This document shows, piece after piece, positions 45,060 through 54,150 of a stretch of 64,000 nucleotides of DNA; position 1 is the first letter of the stretch, and every line of letters starts with the position of its first letter. The notes beneath the pieces were generated by a model. The model worked only from the letters and a program-made list of their open reading frames with translations. It searched no databases and was not told the DNA's origin. A program made the position numbers and the translations under genes. This stretch comes from VAZQ01 sp963807865 (lineage in GTDB: Bacteria; Pseudomonadota; Alphaproteobacteria; Rhizobiales; Xanthobacteraceae), in the NCBI GenBank assembly GCA_963807865.1, contig CAWEDK010000023.1:124001-188000 (forward strand), in the 5' to 3' direction.

Positions 45060-45919
45060 CGCCGCTCGACTATGACTATCTGCGCAAGCTGCTGCGCGAG
45101 CGCTCCGGTCTCGTCCTCTCGGTGGACAAGCATTACCTGGTCGAGAGCCGCCTGTTGCCGGTCGCACGGCGCGCGGGCTTGTCAGGACTCGCCGAGCTCG
45201 TGCTGGAGCTCAAGAAGGGCGCGAAGGCCGCGCCGCTCGCCATCGACGTCGTCGAAGCGATGACCACCAACGAGACGTTCTTTTTCCGCGACAAACTGCC
45301 TTTCCAGCATTTCCGCGACACCATGATTCCGGCGCTGATGGCGGCGCGCGCCAACGCGCGACGGCTGCGGATCTGGTGCGCCGCCGCCGCCAGCGGGCAG
45401 GAGCCGTACTCGCTCGCCATGTGCCTCAAGGAAATGGCGCCGCGGCTTGCGGGCTGGCGGATCGAGATCGTCGCAACCGATCTGTCCCGCGACGTGCTGG
45501 AGAAGGCCAGGTCCGGCACCTACAGCCAGTTCGAGGTGCAGCGCGGCCTGCCGATCGCATTGCTGATCAAATATTTCACCCGGACCGGCGACACCTGGCA
45601 GATCGCGCCCGATATTCGCGCCATGGTGCAGTATCGCCAGCTTAACCTGCTCGCGGACTTCAGCCAGCTCGGCACGTTCGATGTGGTGCTCTGCCGGAAC
45701 GTGTTGATCTATTTCGATCAGGCCACCAAGATCAGCGTGCTCGACCGGATCGCACGGTCCATGAGCCGCGACGGCTACCTGGCTCTGGGCGCAGCCGAGA
45801 CAGTGGTGGGACTGACCGACAGCTTCAGGCCGATCCCCGACCTGCGCGGGCTGTACGCGCCGGCCTCACCGGCTGCGAAGCGGGCGCCGATGCTGCGCGT
45901 CGTCGCCGGCGCGCGATAG
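45056..45919 (+). CDS. cheR: CheR chemoreceptor methyltransferase
   Basis: 287 residues. The N-terminal helical domain is followed by the SAM-binding domain with TTNETFFFRD, IWCAAAASGQEPYSLAM and FDVVLCRNVLIYFD. It methylates receptor glutamates with SAM. The start overlaps cheB by 4 bases. It is the last gene of cheAWYBR; a repeat follows. Confidence 0.93.
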   Translation: MTPLDYDYLRKLLRERSGLVLSVDKHYLVESRLLPVARRAGLSGLAELVLELKKGAKAAPLAIDVVEAMTTNETFFFRDKLPFQHFRDTMIPALMAARANARRLRIWCAAAASGQEPYSLAMCLKEMAPRLAGWRIEIVATDLSRDVLEKARSGTYSQFEVQRGLPIALLIKYFTRTGDTWQIAPDIRAMVQYRQLNLLADFSQLGTFDVVLCRNVLIYFDQATKISVLDRIARSMSRDGYLALGAAETVVGLTDSFRPIPDLRGLYAPASPAAKRAPMLRVVAGAR

Positions 45920-45940
45920 CAGGTTCGTTCGGCTCGAGCT

Positions 45941-46094
45941 TGTGTACCGGACGCGGTGCAGCGCGAAGCTCTTGCGGAGCGGTGCACGCGCTGATCCGGG
46001 ACCGTCCCAAAAGCGGTGTCTGCTACGATCCCGGGTCTGCAGCGCACCAGCGCAGCGAAGTGGCTGCGCCGCTGCGCTGCGCCCAGGAAACGCG
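45941..46094. repeat. CCGGACGCGGTGCAGC double palindrome, copy 1
   Basis: The first hairpin pairs ACCGGACGCGGTGCAGC with the GGTGCACGCGCTGATCCGG region. The second pairs GATCCCGGGTCTGCAGCGC with GCGCTGCGCCCAGG. It is a second member of the family at 61639-61766. It fills the gap between convergent cheR and the aldo/keto reductase gene and may terminate both transcripts. Confidence 0.8.
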
Positions 46095-46111
46095 GCCAAT
46101 TCCGGCCGCGA

Positions 46112-46945
46112 TCAGTCCCAGGCCGGCGCGCGGCCGGCCGGGTTGGCGATCCGGCCGTTCGGTCGCTTGAGCGCGGCGATCTCGCTCATCTCGTCGTCGG
46201 TCAGCGCGAAGTCGAAGACTTCGAGGTTCTCGCGCATGCGTCCGGGATTGGAGGACCGCGGAATCGGAATGACGTTGCCCTGCTGCGCCAGCCAGCGCAG
46301 CGCGACCTGGGCGAGCGTCCGGCCCTTACGTTTGGCGATTGCTTCCAGCACCGGGTCGCCGACGATGCGGCCACGGCCGAGCGGGCAATACGCGGTGAAT
46401 ACGATGCCGCGCTGCCGGCAGGCGGCCAGCATCTTCGACTGGTCGAGATAGGGATGATACTCGGCCTGCAGGTTGACCAGCGGCTCCGGGCACAGGCGGA
46501 TCGCCTCGTCGAGCAACGCGATATTGAAGTTCGCCACGCCGATGTGCCGGGTAAGGCCTTGCCGCTTGGCCTTGGCAAGCGCGCCCATCGTCTCGTCGAG
46601 CGGAATAGCGGCATTCGGCCAGTGCACCAGCAGTAAATCGACATAGTCGACGCCGAGGTTCTCCAGGCTCTCGTCGACCGAACGTGCGAAGGCGTCGGCG
46701 TGCAGATATTCGTGCGACACCTTGGTGCACAGAAATATCTCCGCGCGCGCCACCCCCGCGTCCCGCATGCCCTCGCCGACGCCGCGCTCGGTGCCGTACT
46801 TCCAGGCGGTGTCGAGGTGGCGATAGCCGAGCTTGAGCGCCTGGGCGACGATCTCGCCGCAATTGCCGAGCGACGAGGTGCCGAAGCCGATCGCCGGAAT
46901 GTCGGCGCCGCCGGCTTGTAGTTGGGGAATGGGGGACGGAGCCAT
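46112..46945 (-). CDS. Aldo/keto reductase
   Basis: 277 residues from ATG 46945. Catalytic tetrad: Asp and Tyr in HLDTAWKYGTE, Lys in LCTKVSHE, His in LLLVHWPN. The NADPH site is near IPIPRSSNPGRMRENL. It reduces carbonyl compounds; the substrate is unknown, perhaps methylglyoxal or 2,5-diketogluconate-like. The start is chosen because MAPSPIPQL fits the family N terminus. Confidence 0.9.
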   Translation of the reverse strand: MAPSPIPQLQAGGADIPAIGFGTSSLGNCGEIVAQALKLGYRHLDTAWKYGTERGVGEGMRDAGVARAEIFLCTKVSHEYLHADAFARSVDESLENLGVDYVDLLLVHWPNAAIPLDETMGALAKAKRQGLTRHIGVANFNIALLDEAIRLCPEPLVNLQAEYHPYLDQSKMLAACRQRGIVFTAYCPLGRGRIVGDPVLEAIAKRKGRTLAQVALRWLAQQGNVIPIPRSSNPGRMRENLEVFDFALTDDEMSEIAALKRPNGRIANPAGRAPAWD

Positions 46946-47032
46946 GAAACCGATCGGAGCGGGGAGGGCGGGACGCGTCGCCGCGCACTTTACGGTGCAG
47001 GATCGCCGGGTCAATCGCGCCGCCGCCCGAGT

Positions 47033-47383
47033 TCAGGCAGCGCCGTCCTCCGCGAACGACTTGAGCCGTGCCAGCGCGTCGTCCCATTGCTCCGACACCC
47101 GCGCCAGGTAGTCGCGGACGTCGTCGATCGGCTTCGGCACCAGCGCGAACAGGCGTTCGCGCCCCACGCGCTCGCAGCGCACGACGCCGGCACCTTCGAG
47201 AACGCTCAGATGCTTCGTCACCGCCTGCCGCGTCATGTGCGTGCCGGCGGTCAGCCGGGAAATCGACTGCGCCTTGCCGGCGGACAGCCGGCCGAGCATC
47301 GACAGTCGCGTCTCGTCGCCGAGCGCCGCGAACACGGCTGCCCGGCTCTTCAGCGCGGCTGCGCCGCTACGCCGGTTCGACAT
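47033..47383 (-). CDS. ArsR-family transcriptional regulator
   Basis: 116 residues. A winged helix-turn-helix (ALGDETRLSMLGRLSAGKAQ, then GTHMTRQAVTKHLSVLEGAG) has no metal-binding cysteine pair. Its start lies inside the end of the SRPBCC gene (17-base overlap). ArsR-SRPBCC pairs of this kind are common, and the regulator probably represses its own operon. Confidence 0.9.
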   Translation of the reverse strand: MSNRRSGAAALKSRAAVFAALGDETRLSMLGRLSAGKAQSISRLTAGTHMTRQAVTKHLSVLEGAGVVRCERVGRERLFALVPKPIDDVRDYLARVSEQWDDALARLKSFAEDGAA

Positions 47384-47816
47384 GGCGCTTGATGTTCTCC
47401 ACCTGGATGCTCCAGCCGCCTTCGTTCATGCGGAACGCCTCGTCGCGGCGGTGGCTCGGCAGCTTGTCGAAGCCCGACTCCACGACGCGAACCCGCGTTC
47501 CGGCCGCGGTCGGCTCCAGCGTGAATTCCACCAGCGTCGGCGGCTCGCCACTATAGTCCGTCTTCGGATCGATGGCGTAGGGGTGCCAGGTGAACGAGAA
47601 CAGGCGTTCCGGCTCCATCTTCTGCACGACGGCCAGCCAGCGGATGTGTTCGTAGCCCGGATAGGTGATCTGCCCGGACACGGTCTCGCCGGGCCGGAAT
47701 GGTGCGTCCAGCCGGACGCGGAACCAGGTGCCGAATTCCTGGTGGTCGGTCAGCGCCCGCCAGACGCGGGCGACCGGTGCATTGATGTCGACGGTCTTCT
47801 CGATGCGATCGGTCAT
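47367..47816 (-). CDS. SRPBCC (AHSA1-like) domain protein
   Basis: 149 residues from ATG 47816, six bases after AGGAGG. IEKTVDINAPVARVWRALTD at the start and a C-terminal helix (GWSIQVENIKRHVEPA) bracket a helix-grip fold that binds hydrophobic ligands. It is the first gene of the operon with the ArsR regulator. Ligand unknown. Confidence 0.88.
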   Translation of the reverse strand: MTDRIEKTVDINAPVARVWRALTDHQEFGTWFRVRLDAPFRPGETVSGQITYPGYEHIRWLAVVQKMEPERLFSFTWHPYAIDPKTDYSGEPPTLVEFTLEPTAAGTRVRVVESGFDKLPSHRRDEAFRMNEGGWSIQVENIKRHVEPA

Positions 47817-47962
47817 ACGCAACCTCCTGGTTGCCTATGACATAGTCCGGGGTGAGTAAATATGCAACCTTTTTATTGCATGTTAAATTGTCCGCACGAG
47901 TTTGGGTTCCGCCGCGCCGTCGAGGCCGTCGATTGATGAAACAGAGAAAGTGCGGCGGCGGA

Positions 47963-48681
47963 TTAAAACCGCGTCGTGAGTTCGGTCAGCCACGCCGGCG
48001 AGGCCGCCACCAGCACCGCCTCAATCCGCTTGTCGAGCCCGGTCAGAATCAGCAGGCCGATTGTCATCAACAGCGCCCCCATCAGCGCCTTGCCGCCCTT
48101 GCCGGCGGCCAGCATCCGGTGGCGCCAGCGCGCCAGCGTCTGCCGCGACATCAGGCCGAGTGCGAGGAGCGGCAGCGCGGCGCCGATGCCGAAGGCCAGC
48201 ATCGTGACCGCAACCCCGGTCAGGTTCTCGGCGCGCGCGGCCAGCACCGAGGCGGCGCCCAGCGTCGGCCCGACGCACGGGCTCCACACCACGCCGAGCA
48301 GAAGGCCGACGCCGAATTGGCCGCCAAGGCCGCCGATCGCGAAGTTGCCGGCATGGCGACTGCGCCCAGCCGCCGATCGGGCCCCGACGCGGTGGCGAGT
48401 TGCGTCTGCAGGCGCGGAACGAGCAAGACGACGCCGACCGCGATCAGCAGTACGGCAGCGACAGAACGGAAGACGTCATGGTCGAGACCAGCAGCAAAAC
48501 CGACCGTCGCGACGAACAGTCCGATGATCACGAACGACAGTGCAAGTCCCGCGGCGAGCGCCACGGGGCCGAAGCGATGTTCGCCGAGCGCTGTGCCCAA
48601 CACGACCGGCACCAGCGGCAGCACGCAGGGCGAAAATGTCGACAGCACCCCTGCGATCAGCGCGAGCCCGATGCTGCCCAT
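47963..48681 (-). CDS. ccdA: CcdA-family thiol-disulfide membrane transporter, one frame break
   Basis: About 239 residues with six membrane helices. The two reactive cysteines are in LSTFSPCVLPLVP and VVWSPCVGPTLGA. A break near 48345 separates the N-terminal frame (48220-48681) from the C-terminal one. It passes reducing power across the inner membrane to the thioredoxin-like protein encoded 18 bases upstream. The intact helices on both sides of the break argue for a single-base error. Confidence 0.85.
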
Positions 48682-48699
48682 GTGCCGTTGCCTGCGCGG

Positions 48700-49107
48700 T
48701 CAGATCGACTTGTTCAGCAGCGCCTCGATCGAACCTGCGTTGGTGTCGCCGGTCGAGCGGCCGACCTCCTTGTTGCCCTTGAACACGATCAGCGTGCTCT
48801 GCTTCTGCACCTTGAGCTTGCGCAGCAGGTCCTTCTGCGAATTGAAATCGACCGTGAAGATCACCAGCGACTTCATGCGTGGCTCGTTGGTCAGGCGGGC
48901 AAGGATCGGCGCCTGCACCCAGCAGACCGGACACCAGGGCGCCGACACGTCGATCAGAATTGGACGGCCTGCGGCCTGTGCGGCGTCGAAGGCCTTGAGA
49001 TCGAACGGCCTCTTGTCGGCCGCGAGAGCGGCCGGACCGAGCGACAACATGGTGGCGAGCGTGATGGCGGCGAGCGTGGCCACTCCCAGGAAATGACGTC
49101 TGCGCAA
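48700..49107 (-). CDS. Periplasmic thioredoxin-like protein
   Basis: 135 residues. The signal segment (MRRRHFLGVATLAAITLATM) has an RRRHF start reminiscent of Tat but with a hydrophobic core suited to Sec. Thioredoxin active site APWCPVCW (CPVC). It is co-transcribed with ccdA, 18 bases away, so it is the likely electron acceptor of CcdA in cytochrome c maturation or disulfide repair. Confidence 0.88.
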   Translation of the reverse strand: MRRRHFLGVATLAAITLATMLSLGPAALAADKRPFDLKAFDAAQAAGRPILIDVSAPWCPVCWVQAPILARLTNEPRMKSLVIFTVDFNSQKDLLRKLKVQKQSTLIVFKGNKEVGRSTGDTNAGSIEALLNKSI

Positions 49108-49468
49108 GACCAGTCCTCCTTGAAACCCCGAAGCAATCGCGATGTTAGCTGGGCCGCTCCGCCCCCCGACTCACGTTTCATGCGCGCCGGATCACAACGC
49201 CGTGCCGGTTCGCGTGAACGCGTTCCGCCCATCGCACCATCCGGTTTCTCGCTTGAGGGATTGTCAGACCGCGCCGAAGTCCTGGAACAACCTGCCGGAC
49301 AGATTGCAACCGGCGAGAGCGCGCGGCGAATGGCCGCTACCCGCGTCCGCGGCGTGTGAGCACCCGAGCCAACCGTCGGTGAAAAATTGATATGCGCGCA
49401 ATCGCCTTGACGCTCATTTATCGCGCATTCAATATTCTTATTGGAATAGTTCTTGACGAGAGAGCGCG
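49108..49468. other. 361-base intergenic region, promoter at its right end
   Basis: No gene-like frame is seen. The last 70 bases are markedly AT-rich and carry the promoter-like sequence listed separately. Confidence 0.45.
49407..49449 (+). promoter_or_regulatory. Sigma-70-like promoter and dyad upstream of the Rieske oxygenase
   Basis: TTGACG at 49407-49412 and CAATAT at 49430-49435 are 17 bases apart, close to the housekeeping consensus. TATTC-TTATTG-GAATA overlaps the -10 region and is a perfect short dyad that could be an operator. Confidence 0.55.
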
Positions 49469-50657
49469 ATGGTCCAGCCGTTGAATGGCCACGACAAGCC
49501 GCGTCTGCCAGACACCCATTTTCTGGACAATCGGATTTTCACCGACGACGTCATCTTTCAGGACGAGCAGGAGAAGATCTTTCAGTCAGGTCTGGCAGTT
49601 CGCTTGTCACGAAAGCGAGGTCGACCAGCCGGGCGACTTCCGCTGCGTGCGGATCGCCGGCAAGTCGATCATCCTGGTCCGCGGCGACGATGGCGCGATT
49701 CGCGGCTTCCACAATATCTGCCGGCACCGCGCGGCCGAGATCGTGCGCGACGATTCGGGCCAGGTGCGCTTCTTCAAATGCTTTTATCATCACTGGACCT
49801 ATGGCCTGAAAGGCGAGCTGCGCGGCATCTCCAAGCCCGACGGCTACCAGGCGGTTCAGCTCGACAAATCGTCGCTCGGGCTCATCCCGGTGCGTTGCGA
49901 AAGCCTGGCCGGTCTGGTCTTCGTCTGCCTCGACGACGAGGCGGAGCCGCTGCGCGAATTCCTCGGCGATATCACGAAGGGTTTTCTCGAGCCGCTGGGC
50001 ACGGTCCCGATGGAGGTGTTTCACTTCCACAAGGCCATCCTCAAGACGAACTGGAAGCTCTGGCAGGACAACAACAGCGAGCGCTACCACGCCATGCTTC
50101 ATGTGGCGAACCGCAAGACGCTGCCGTGGGTGCTCGGCAAGACCAGTCCGATGAAGCTGCGGATCGAGCCCAAGGGCCATAGCGGCTATTGGTCGGACGG
50201 TGGCGAGGCGCGCGTCGAATACGAGCGCGGCGGCTATTCGAGCGGCGCGGAAGGAACGTTGCCGACCATGCGGCCGGACGAGATGCGGGTCATCAATCTG
50301 TTTCCCGATCTCATGATCAACATCCGCTCGAATGTGGTCCGGCTCGACCGGATGGTTCCGTTGGCGCCCGGCCTCACGCTCGTGGAGTGGCGCGGGCTCG
50401 GCGTGAAAGGCGACAGCGACGAATTGCGTCGCATCCGCGTCCGCCAGCACAACCTGTTCTGGGGGCCGACCGGGCGCAATCTCCCCGAGGATGTGCTGGC
50501 CGTTGAGTCGCAGGCGCGCGCCATGCAGGCGGGCGACGTCCGCTACAGCATCATCGCCCGCGAGGAAGACCTCAACCCGACCGACGATGCCAACATCCGT
50601 GCGTATTACCAGGAGTGGGGGCGGCGCATGGGCATGTCGGCGGCCAGACTCGCATGA
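49469..50657 (+). CDS. Rieske aromatic-ring-hydroxylating oxygenase, alpha subunit, one frame break
   Basis: About 396 residues. The Rieske 2Fe-2S site is CRHRAAEI and CFYHHW, residues ~85-110. The mononuclear iron site has NSERYHAMLH. One extra T near 49593 breaks the frame between KIFQ and QVWQFACHESE; the rest (to 50657) is a single frame. It hydroxylates an aromatic or related ring with electrons from a reductase not found here. The stop overlaps the next gene (ATGA). Confidence 0.85.
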
Positions 50658-51119
50658 ACGCGAAGTCTTGCCGATCGCGAGGCGGTCCGGGACCTGGTCC
50701 AGCGTACCGCGGTGCTGCTCGATCAGGAAAAGTTCGACGACTGGGTCGGTCTGTTCGACGCGCAGGCGACGTACGAGCTGCGCGCCTACAGCACCGAACT
50801 CCGGCGCTGGATGACCTGGCAGCTATCGGACCGCGATACGCTCGCGAGAATGCTGCAGGAGGTGTCCGAGCATGTGCGCGATCCCGCGCAGCGGCGCCAT
50901 GTCGTCGGTTATCCGCTGGTGGAGCTCGACGGCGAGCAGGGCCGGGTGCAGTCGCCGTTCTCGCTGTTCAGGACAAGCCCGGACGGGCAGTCCTCCCTCT
51001 ACATGGTGGGCAGCTACGACGACCGGGTGGTCAAACGATCCGGCGGCTGGCTCTACGCGTCGCGCACGGTCGTCGTGGATACGCGAATGCTGGACATGTT
51101 CACGCACATCCCGGTTTAA
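50654..51119 (+). CDS. Ring-hydroxylating oxygenase beta-subunit-like protein, N-terminal frame break
   Basis: About 154 residues of NTF2-like fold. ATG 50654 overlaps the alpha-subunit stop, but the frame breaks within the first ~15 codons (around 50665-50685). From EAVRDLVQRTAVLLDQEKFD the frame runs to 51119 with MVGSYDDRVVKRSGGWLYAS and RTVVVDTRMLDMF. The beta subunit is structural. A Bug receptor begins 10 bases downstream. Confidence 0.8.
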
Positions 51120-51129
51120 CGAGGACCGC

Positions 51130-52095
51130 ATGCCACATCTTGCCTTCGCCGCAGCGCTGACGCTGCTCGCCCTGTTCGATGTGCGCGTTGCGGCAGCGCA
51201 GGGCTATCCGAACAAACCGGTGCATGTGTTCGTGACCTCCACGGCCGGCGGCCCACTCGACGTGTTCACCCGATTGGTCACCAACAAGATGGAGCAGCGG
51301 CTCAAGCAGCCGTTCATTATCGAGAACAAGGCCGGCGCGGGCGGCAACCTGGCGGTTCTCGCAGCCCTGCAGGGGCCGGCCGACGGCTACAATATCGTGT
51401 TCTCGATCGACACCACGTTCACGGTCAATCCGAACCTCTTCAAGCAGATGCCGTTCGATGTCGAGAAGGACCTCGTTCCGGTCTCGGTGCTGGCGAAGTT
51501 CGGCCAGATGCTGGCCGTGCCGCCGAATTCGCCGGTCGGCACGGTGAAAGACTTGCAGGCACTGTCCCTGCAGCGGGACATGAATTACGGATCGGCCGGA
51601 ACGGGTTCGCCCTCGCATCTGTCGTTCGCTTATCTGCAGGCTATGACCGGCATTCGCGCCACCCACGTGCCGTATCGCGGCAACCCGCCGACGCTGCTGG
51701 CGCTGATGAGCGGGGAGGTGCAGGCCGCGATGGTGATCTCGACATCGCTGCTTCCGCTCGCCAAGGAAGGCAAGGTCAAGATGCTGGCCTATTCGGATAC
51801 GGTCCGGTCGGTCATCACGCCCGACATTCCCACCGTCGCCGAGCAGGGCTTCAAGGATTTCCAGGTGGTGTTCTCCTATGCGCTGATGGTCCCCGCCGGC
51901 ACGCCGCAGGCGGTGATCGACATCCTGCATGCCGAGGCGACACGTGCGGTGATGTCGCCCGACGTCCGCGACAAGCTGCAAGGCGTCGATACCGTTCCGA
52001 TTGCACTGTCGTCGCAGGACTCGGTGGTCTGGCTGCGCAACAACCGGGAGAAATGGAAGGACGTGATCACCCGCATGAACATCCGAATGGATTGA
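51130..52095 (+). CDS. Bug/TctC-family substrate-binding protein
   Basis: 321 residues, ATG 51130 after GAGGA. A signal peptide ends near AAAQGYP. Motifs are VTSTAGGPLDVFTR, IIENKAGAGG, MPFDVEKDLVP and THVPYRGNP. It is in line with the oxygenase genes 10 bases upstream, so it probably captures the aromatic substrate or a precursor. Confidence 0.9.
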   Translation: MPHLAFAAALTLLALFDVRVAAAQGYPNKPVHVFVTSTAGGPLDVFTRLVTNKMEQRLKQPFIIENKAGAGGNLAVLAALQGPADGYNIVFSIDTTFTVNPNLFKQMPFDVEKDLVPVSVLAKFGQMLAVPPNSPVGTVKDLQALSLQRDMNYGSAGTGSPSHLSFAYLQAMTGIRATHVPYRGNPPTLLALMSGEVQAAMVISTSLLPLAKEGKVKMLAYSDTVRSVITPDIPTVAEQGFKDFQVVFSYALMVPAGTPQAVIDILHAEATRAVMSPDVRDKLQGVDTVPIALSSQDSVVWLRNNREKWKDVITRMNIRMD

Positions 52096-52187
52096 CGCCG
52101 CCCTCCGCGCCGGTCTTGGTGTCATCGCGCCGTCATGAAATCGATACTAATTTGTCATGCAGTTTGAATGCGGGGAGGGCGCTGGCG

Positions 52188-52526
52188 ATGCAGATCACCG
52201 TTTCGGAGTTCGGCAGCGCCGGCAAACGCGTCACCCTGACCGGCAAGCTGGACATCGCGGGCGCCGACAAGCTCGATCTGCCGCTGGCGGCGATCGCCGG
52301 CGAGCGCCAGAGCGTCGTTGTCGACATGGGTGGGGTCGATTTCATCGCCTCGATCGGAATCCGTCACTTGGTGATGGCCGCCAAAGCGATCGCCCGCGGC
52401 AACGGCAGGTTCGTGCTGCTCAACCCGACGCCGCTGGTCGCCGAAGTGCTGACGACCTCCGGGCTGCAGCAAATCCTGCCGATTGTACGGTCGGAGGATG
52501 AAGCCCTTGCGGCACTACGGGTCTGA
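52188..52526 (+). CDS. STAS-domain anti-sigma-factor antagonist
   Basis: 112 residues, a lone STAS domain (VTLTGKLDIAGADKLDLPLA, VVVDMGGVDFIASIGIRHLV). At the usual DSSG phosphosite the sequence is ASIG, so the first serine is kept and the second is isoleucine. It should bind the anti-sigma kinase encoded 27 bases downstream and release a sigma factor or other partner. Confidence 0.87.
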   Translation: MQITVSEFGSAGKRVTLTGKLDIAGADKLDLPLAAIAGERQSVVVDMGGVDFIASIGIRHLVMAAKAIARGNGRFVLLNPTPLVAEVLTTSGLQQILPIVRSEDEALAALRV

Positions 52527-52553
52527 ACGCGTGGCCCGCCGCGGATTGCCGCC

Positions 52554-52973
52554 GTGCGCGACGCCGTAGCGACGCGCACCTTCGGCATGAGCCGCCGCGA
52601 AGTCGCACTGATCGACGACTGGCTGAAGCAGGTGGGCGCTGGGTGGAGCGTCAATACGCGCACCATGTTCGGCGCGCGGCTCTGCGTCGCCGAGCTTGCC
52701 GCCAACGCGGTCGAGCATGGCGTGCCGCGCTCCGATGCCGACCAGATGATCGTGACGGTGCGGCTTGAACCGGACGGCATCGCGGTCGAGTTTCGCGATA
52801 CCCGCGCGCCGTTCGATCCCACTGTCACGCCGCGGAGCCCAAGCGCCGATTCCATTGCGACCGCCGAGCCGTCGGGCCGCGGCCTGGTGCTGCTGCACGC
52901 CTACGCCCGGAACCTGACCTATCTGCACGACGGCACCTACAATCGGGTGACGCTGACCATCCCGTCGGCCTGA
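52554..52973 (+). CDS. RsbW-like serine kinase/anti-sigma ATPase
   Basis: 139 residues from GTG 52554. HATPase_c2 motifs: LCVAELAANAVEHGV (N box), VEFRDTRAPFDP (G1) and SGRGLVLLHAY (G2). It would bind and inhibit a sigma factor or phosphorylate the STAS partner. No PP2C phosphatase or sigma gene is adjacent, so the output is unknown. Confidence 0.88.
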   Translation: MRDAVATRTFGMSRREVALIDDWLKQVGAGWSVNTRTMFGARLCVAELAANAVEHGVPRSDADQMIVTVRLEPDGIAVEFRDTRAPFDPTVTPRSPSADSIATAEPSGRGLVLLHAYARNLTYLHDGTYNRVTLTIPSA

Positions 52974-53082
52974 CGCATCCCGGCAAACACGGTGAAACTT
53001 CCGTCGTCCTCAAGGGCCTGGACACATCCGGCTCGACCTGTTGCGATACCGAACTCACTTGGAAATTTGAGGAGCTTCCTCG

Positions 53083-53925
53083 ATGACGATCATCGATTCC
53101 CAGGTCCACGCCTATGAAGCGAACACGCCGAAGCGCCCCTGGCACACCGTGTCGAACTGGCCCGCTAGCGCGACGGGTGACGAGATGGTTGCAGCGATGG
53201 ACAAGGTCGGCGTCGATAGCGCGATCTTCATCTCCGCTTTTTCCCTGTACCGCTACGACGCGAGTTATGCGGTGGACGTGCAGCGCGCTCATCCCGGCCG
53301 GTTCGCGATCGTCAAGCCGGTCGATCCGGACGATCCCGCCGTGGGCGACGTCATCGCCGACTGGAAGCAGACACCGGGCGCGGTCGGCATCCGCATCATC
53401 CTGACGCAGGAGGCGGAGCGCGATCCGAACCACCCAGGCCTCGACCGGATCCTGCGCGCGGCCGTGAAGCACGACTTTCCGGTCAACGTCCTGTGCTGGG
53501 GCAACCTGGATGCGGGCCGGTCGGTGATCGACCGGCACCCCGATGCGCGCTTCATCATCGACCATCTCGGTATCCTGCAGCCGCGCACGCCGCCGGCCCC
53601 GCCGGAGCCATGGGCCGATCTGCCGAAGGTGCTGGACCTTGCCAAGCGCAAGAACGTGGTGATCAAGGTGAGCGGCGCCTGCACGCTGTCGCAGAAGCCC
53701 TATCCGTTCCCGGACATCTGGGATCCGCTTGCCCGCGTGTTCGATGCCTGGGGTTTCGACCGCTGCCTCTGGGGCACGGACTGGACGCGCGCTTTCGCCG
53801 TCGTCAACTACGAGCAGGCCGTCGAGCCCTTCCTCAAGACCGACCGCCTGAGCGACAGCGAGCGCGCGATGCTGATGGGCGGCGCGTGCGCCAAAGCCTA
53901 TCGTTGGTCGCCGACGAAGACTTAG
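53083..53925 (+). CDS. Amidohydrolase-family (amidohydrolase 2) metal-dependent hydrolase
   Basis: 280 residues of TIM-barrel fold. The N-terminal metal motif reads IIDSQVH (Gln in place of the first His of HxH, a known variant), followed by IIDHLG and LWGTDWTR, which holds the catalytic aspartate. GGAGC precedes ATG 53083. Family members hydrolyse lactones or decarboxylate aromatic acids. Substrate unknown. Confidence 0.87.
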   Translation: MTIIDSQVHAYEANTPKRPWHTVSNWPASATGDEMVAAMDKVGVDSAIFISAFSLYRYDASYAVDVQRAHPGRFAIVKPVDPDDPAVGDVIADWKQTPGAVGIRIILTQEAERDPNHPGLDRILRAAVKHDFPVNVLCWGNLDAGRSVIDRHPDARFIIDHLGILQPRTPPAPPEPWADLPKVLDLAKRKNVVIKVSGACTLSQKPYPFPDIWDPLARVFDAWGFDRCLWGTDWTRAFAVVNYEQAVEPFLKTDRLSDSERAMLMGGACAKAYRWSPTKT

Positions 53926-53982
53926 ATCGAAGGGAGATCGAGGTCCCCGACGCAATCGCATCGGCGAGCCGCAAACTCGGTG

Positions 53983-54087
53983 CGCTCCCTCCCCCCTCGG
54001 GGGAGAGGGTTGGGGTGAGGGGGCTACTGGTACTATCGAGCGACCGTAACCCCTCACCCCACCCCTCTCCCAATGGGGGAGGGGAGC
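53983..54087. repeat. CTCCCTCCCCC/GGGGGAGGGGAG palindrome
   Basis: The left half CTCCCTCCCCCCTCGGGGGA and GGGTTGGGGTGAGGGG mirrors CCCCTCACCCCACCCCTCTC and ATGGGGGAGGGGAG, with an 18-base unpaired centre. It lies between convergent genes. This GC-rich form is frequent in proteobacterial intergenic DNA and may act as a terminator. Confidence 0.82.
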
Positions 54088-54150
54088 AGACCGGCCCAGC
54101 CTCAAGGATTTTCAGTCGTCACGAAGGCTGGGATTGCCGCCGCTCCGTCA

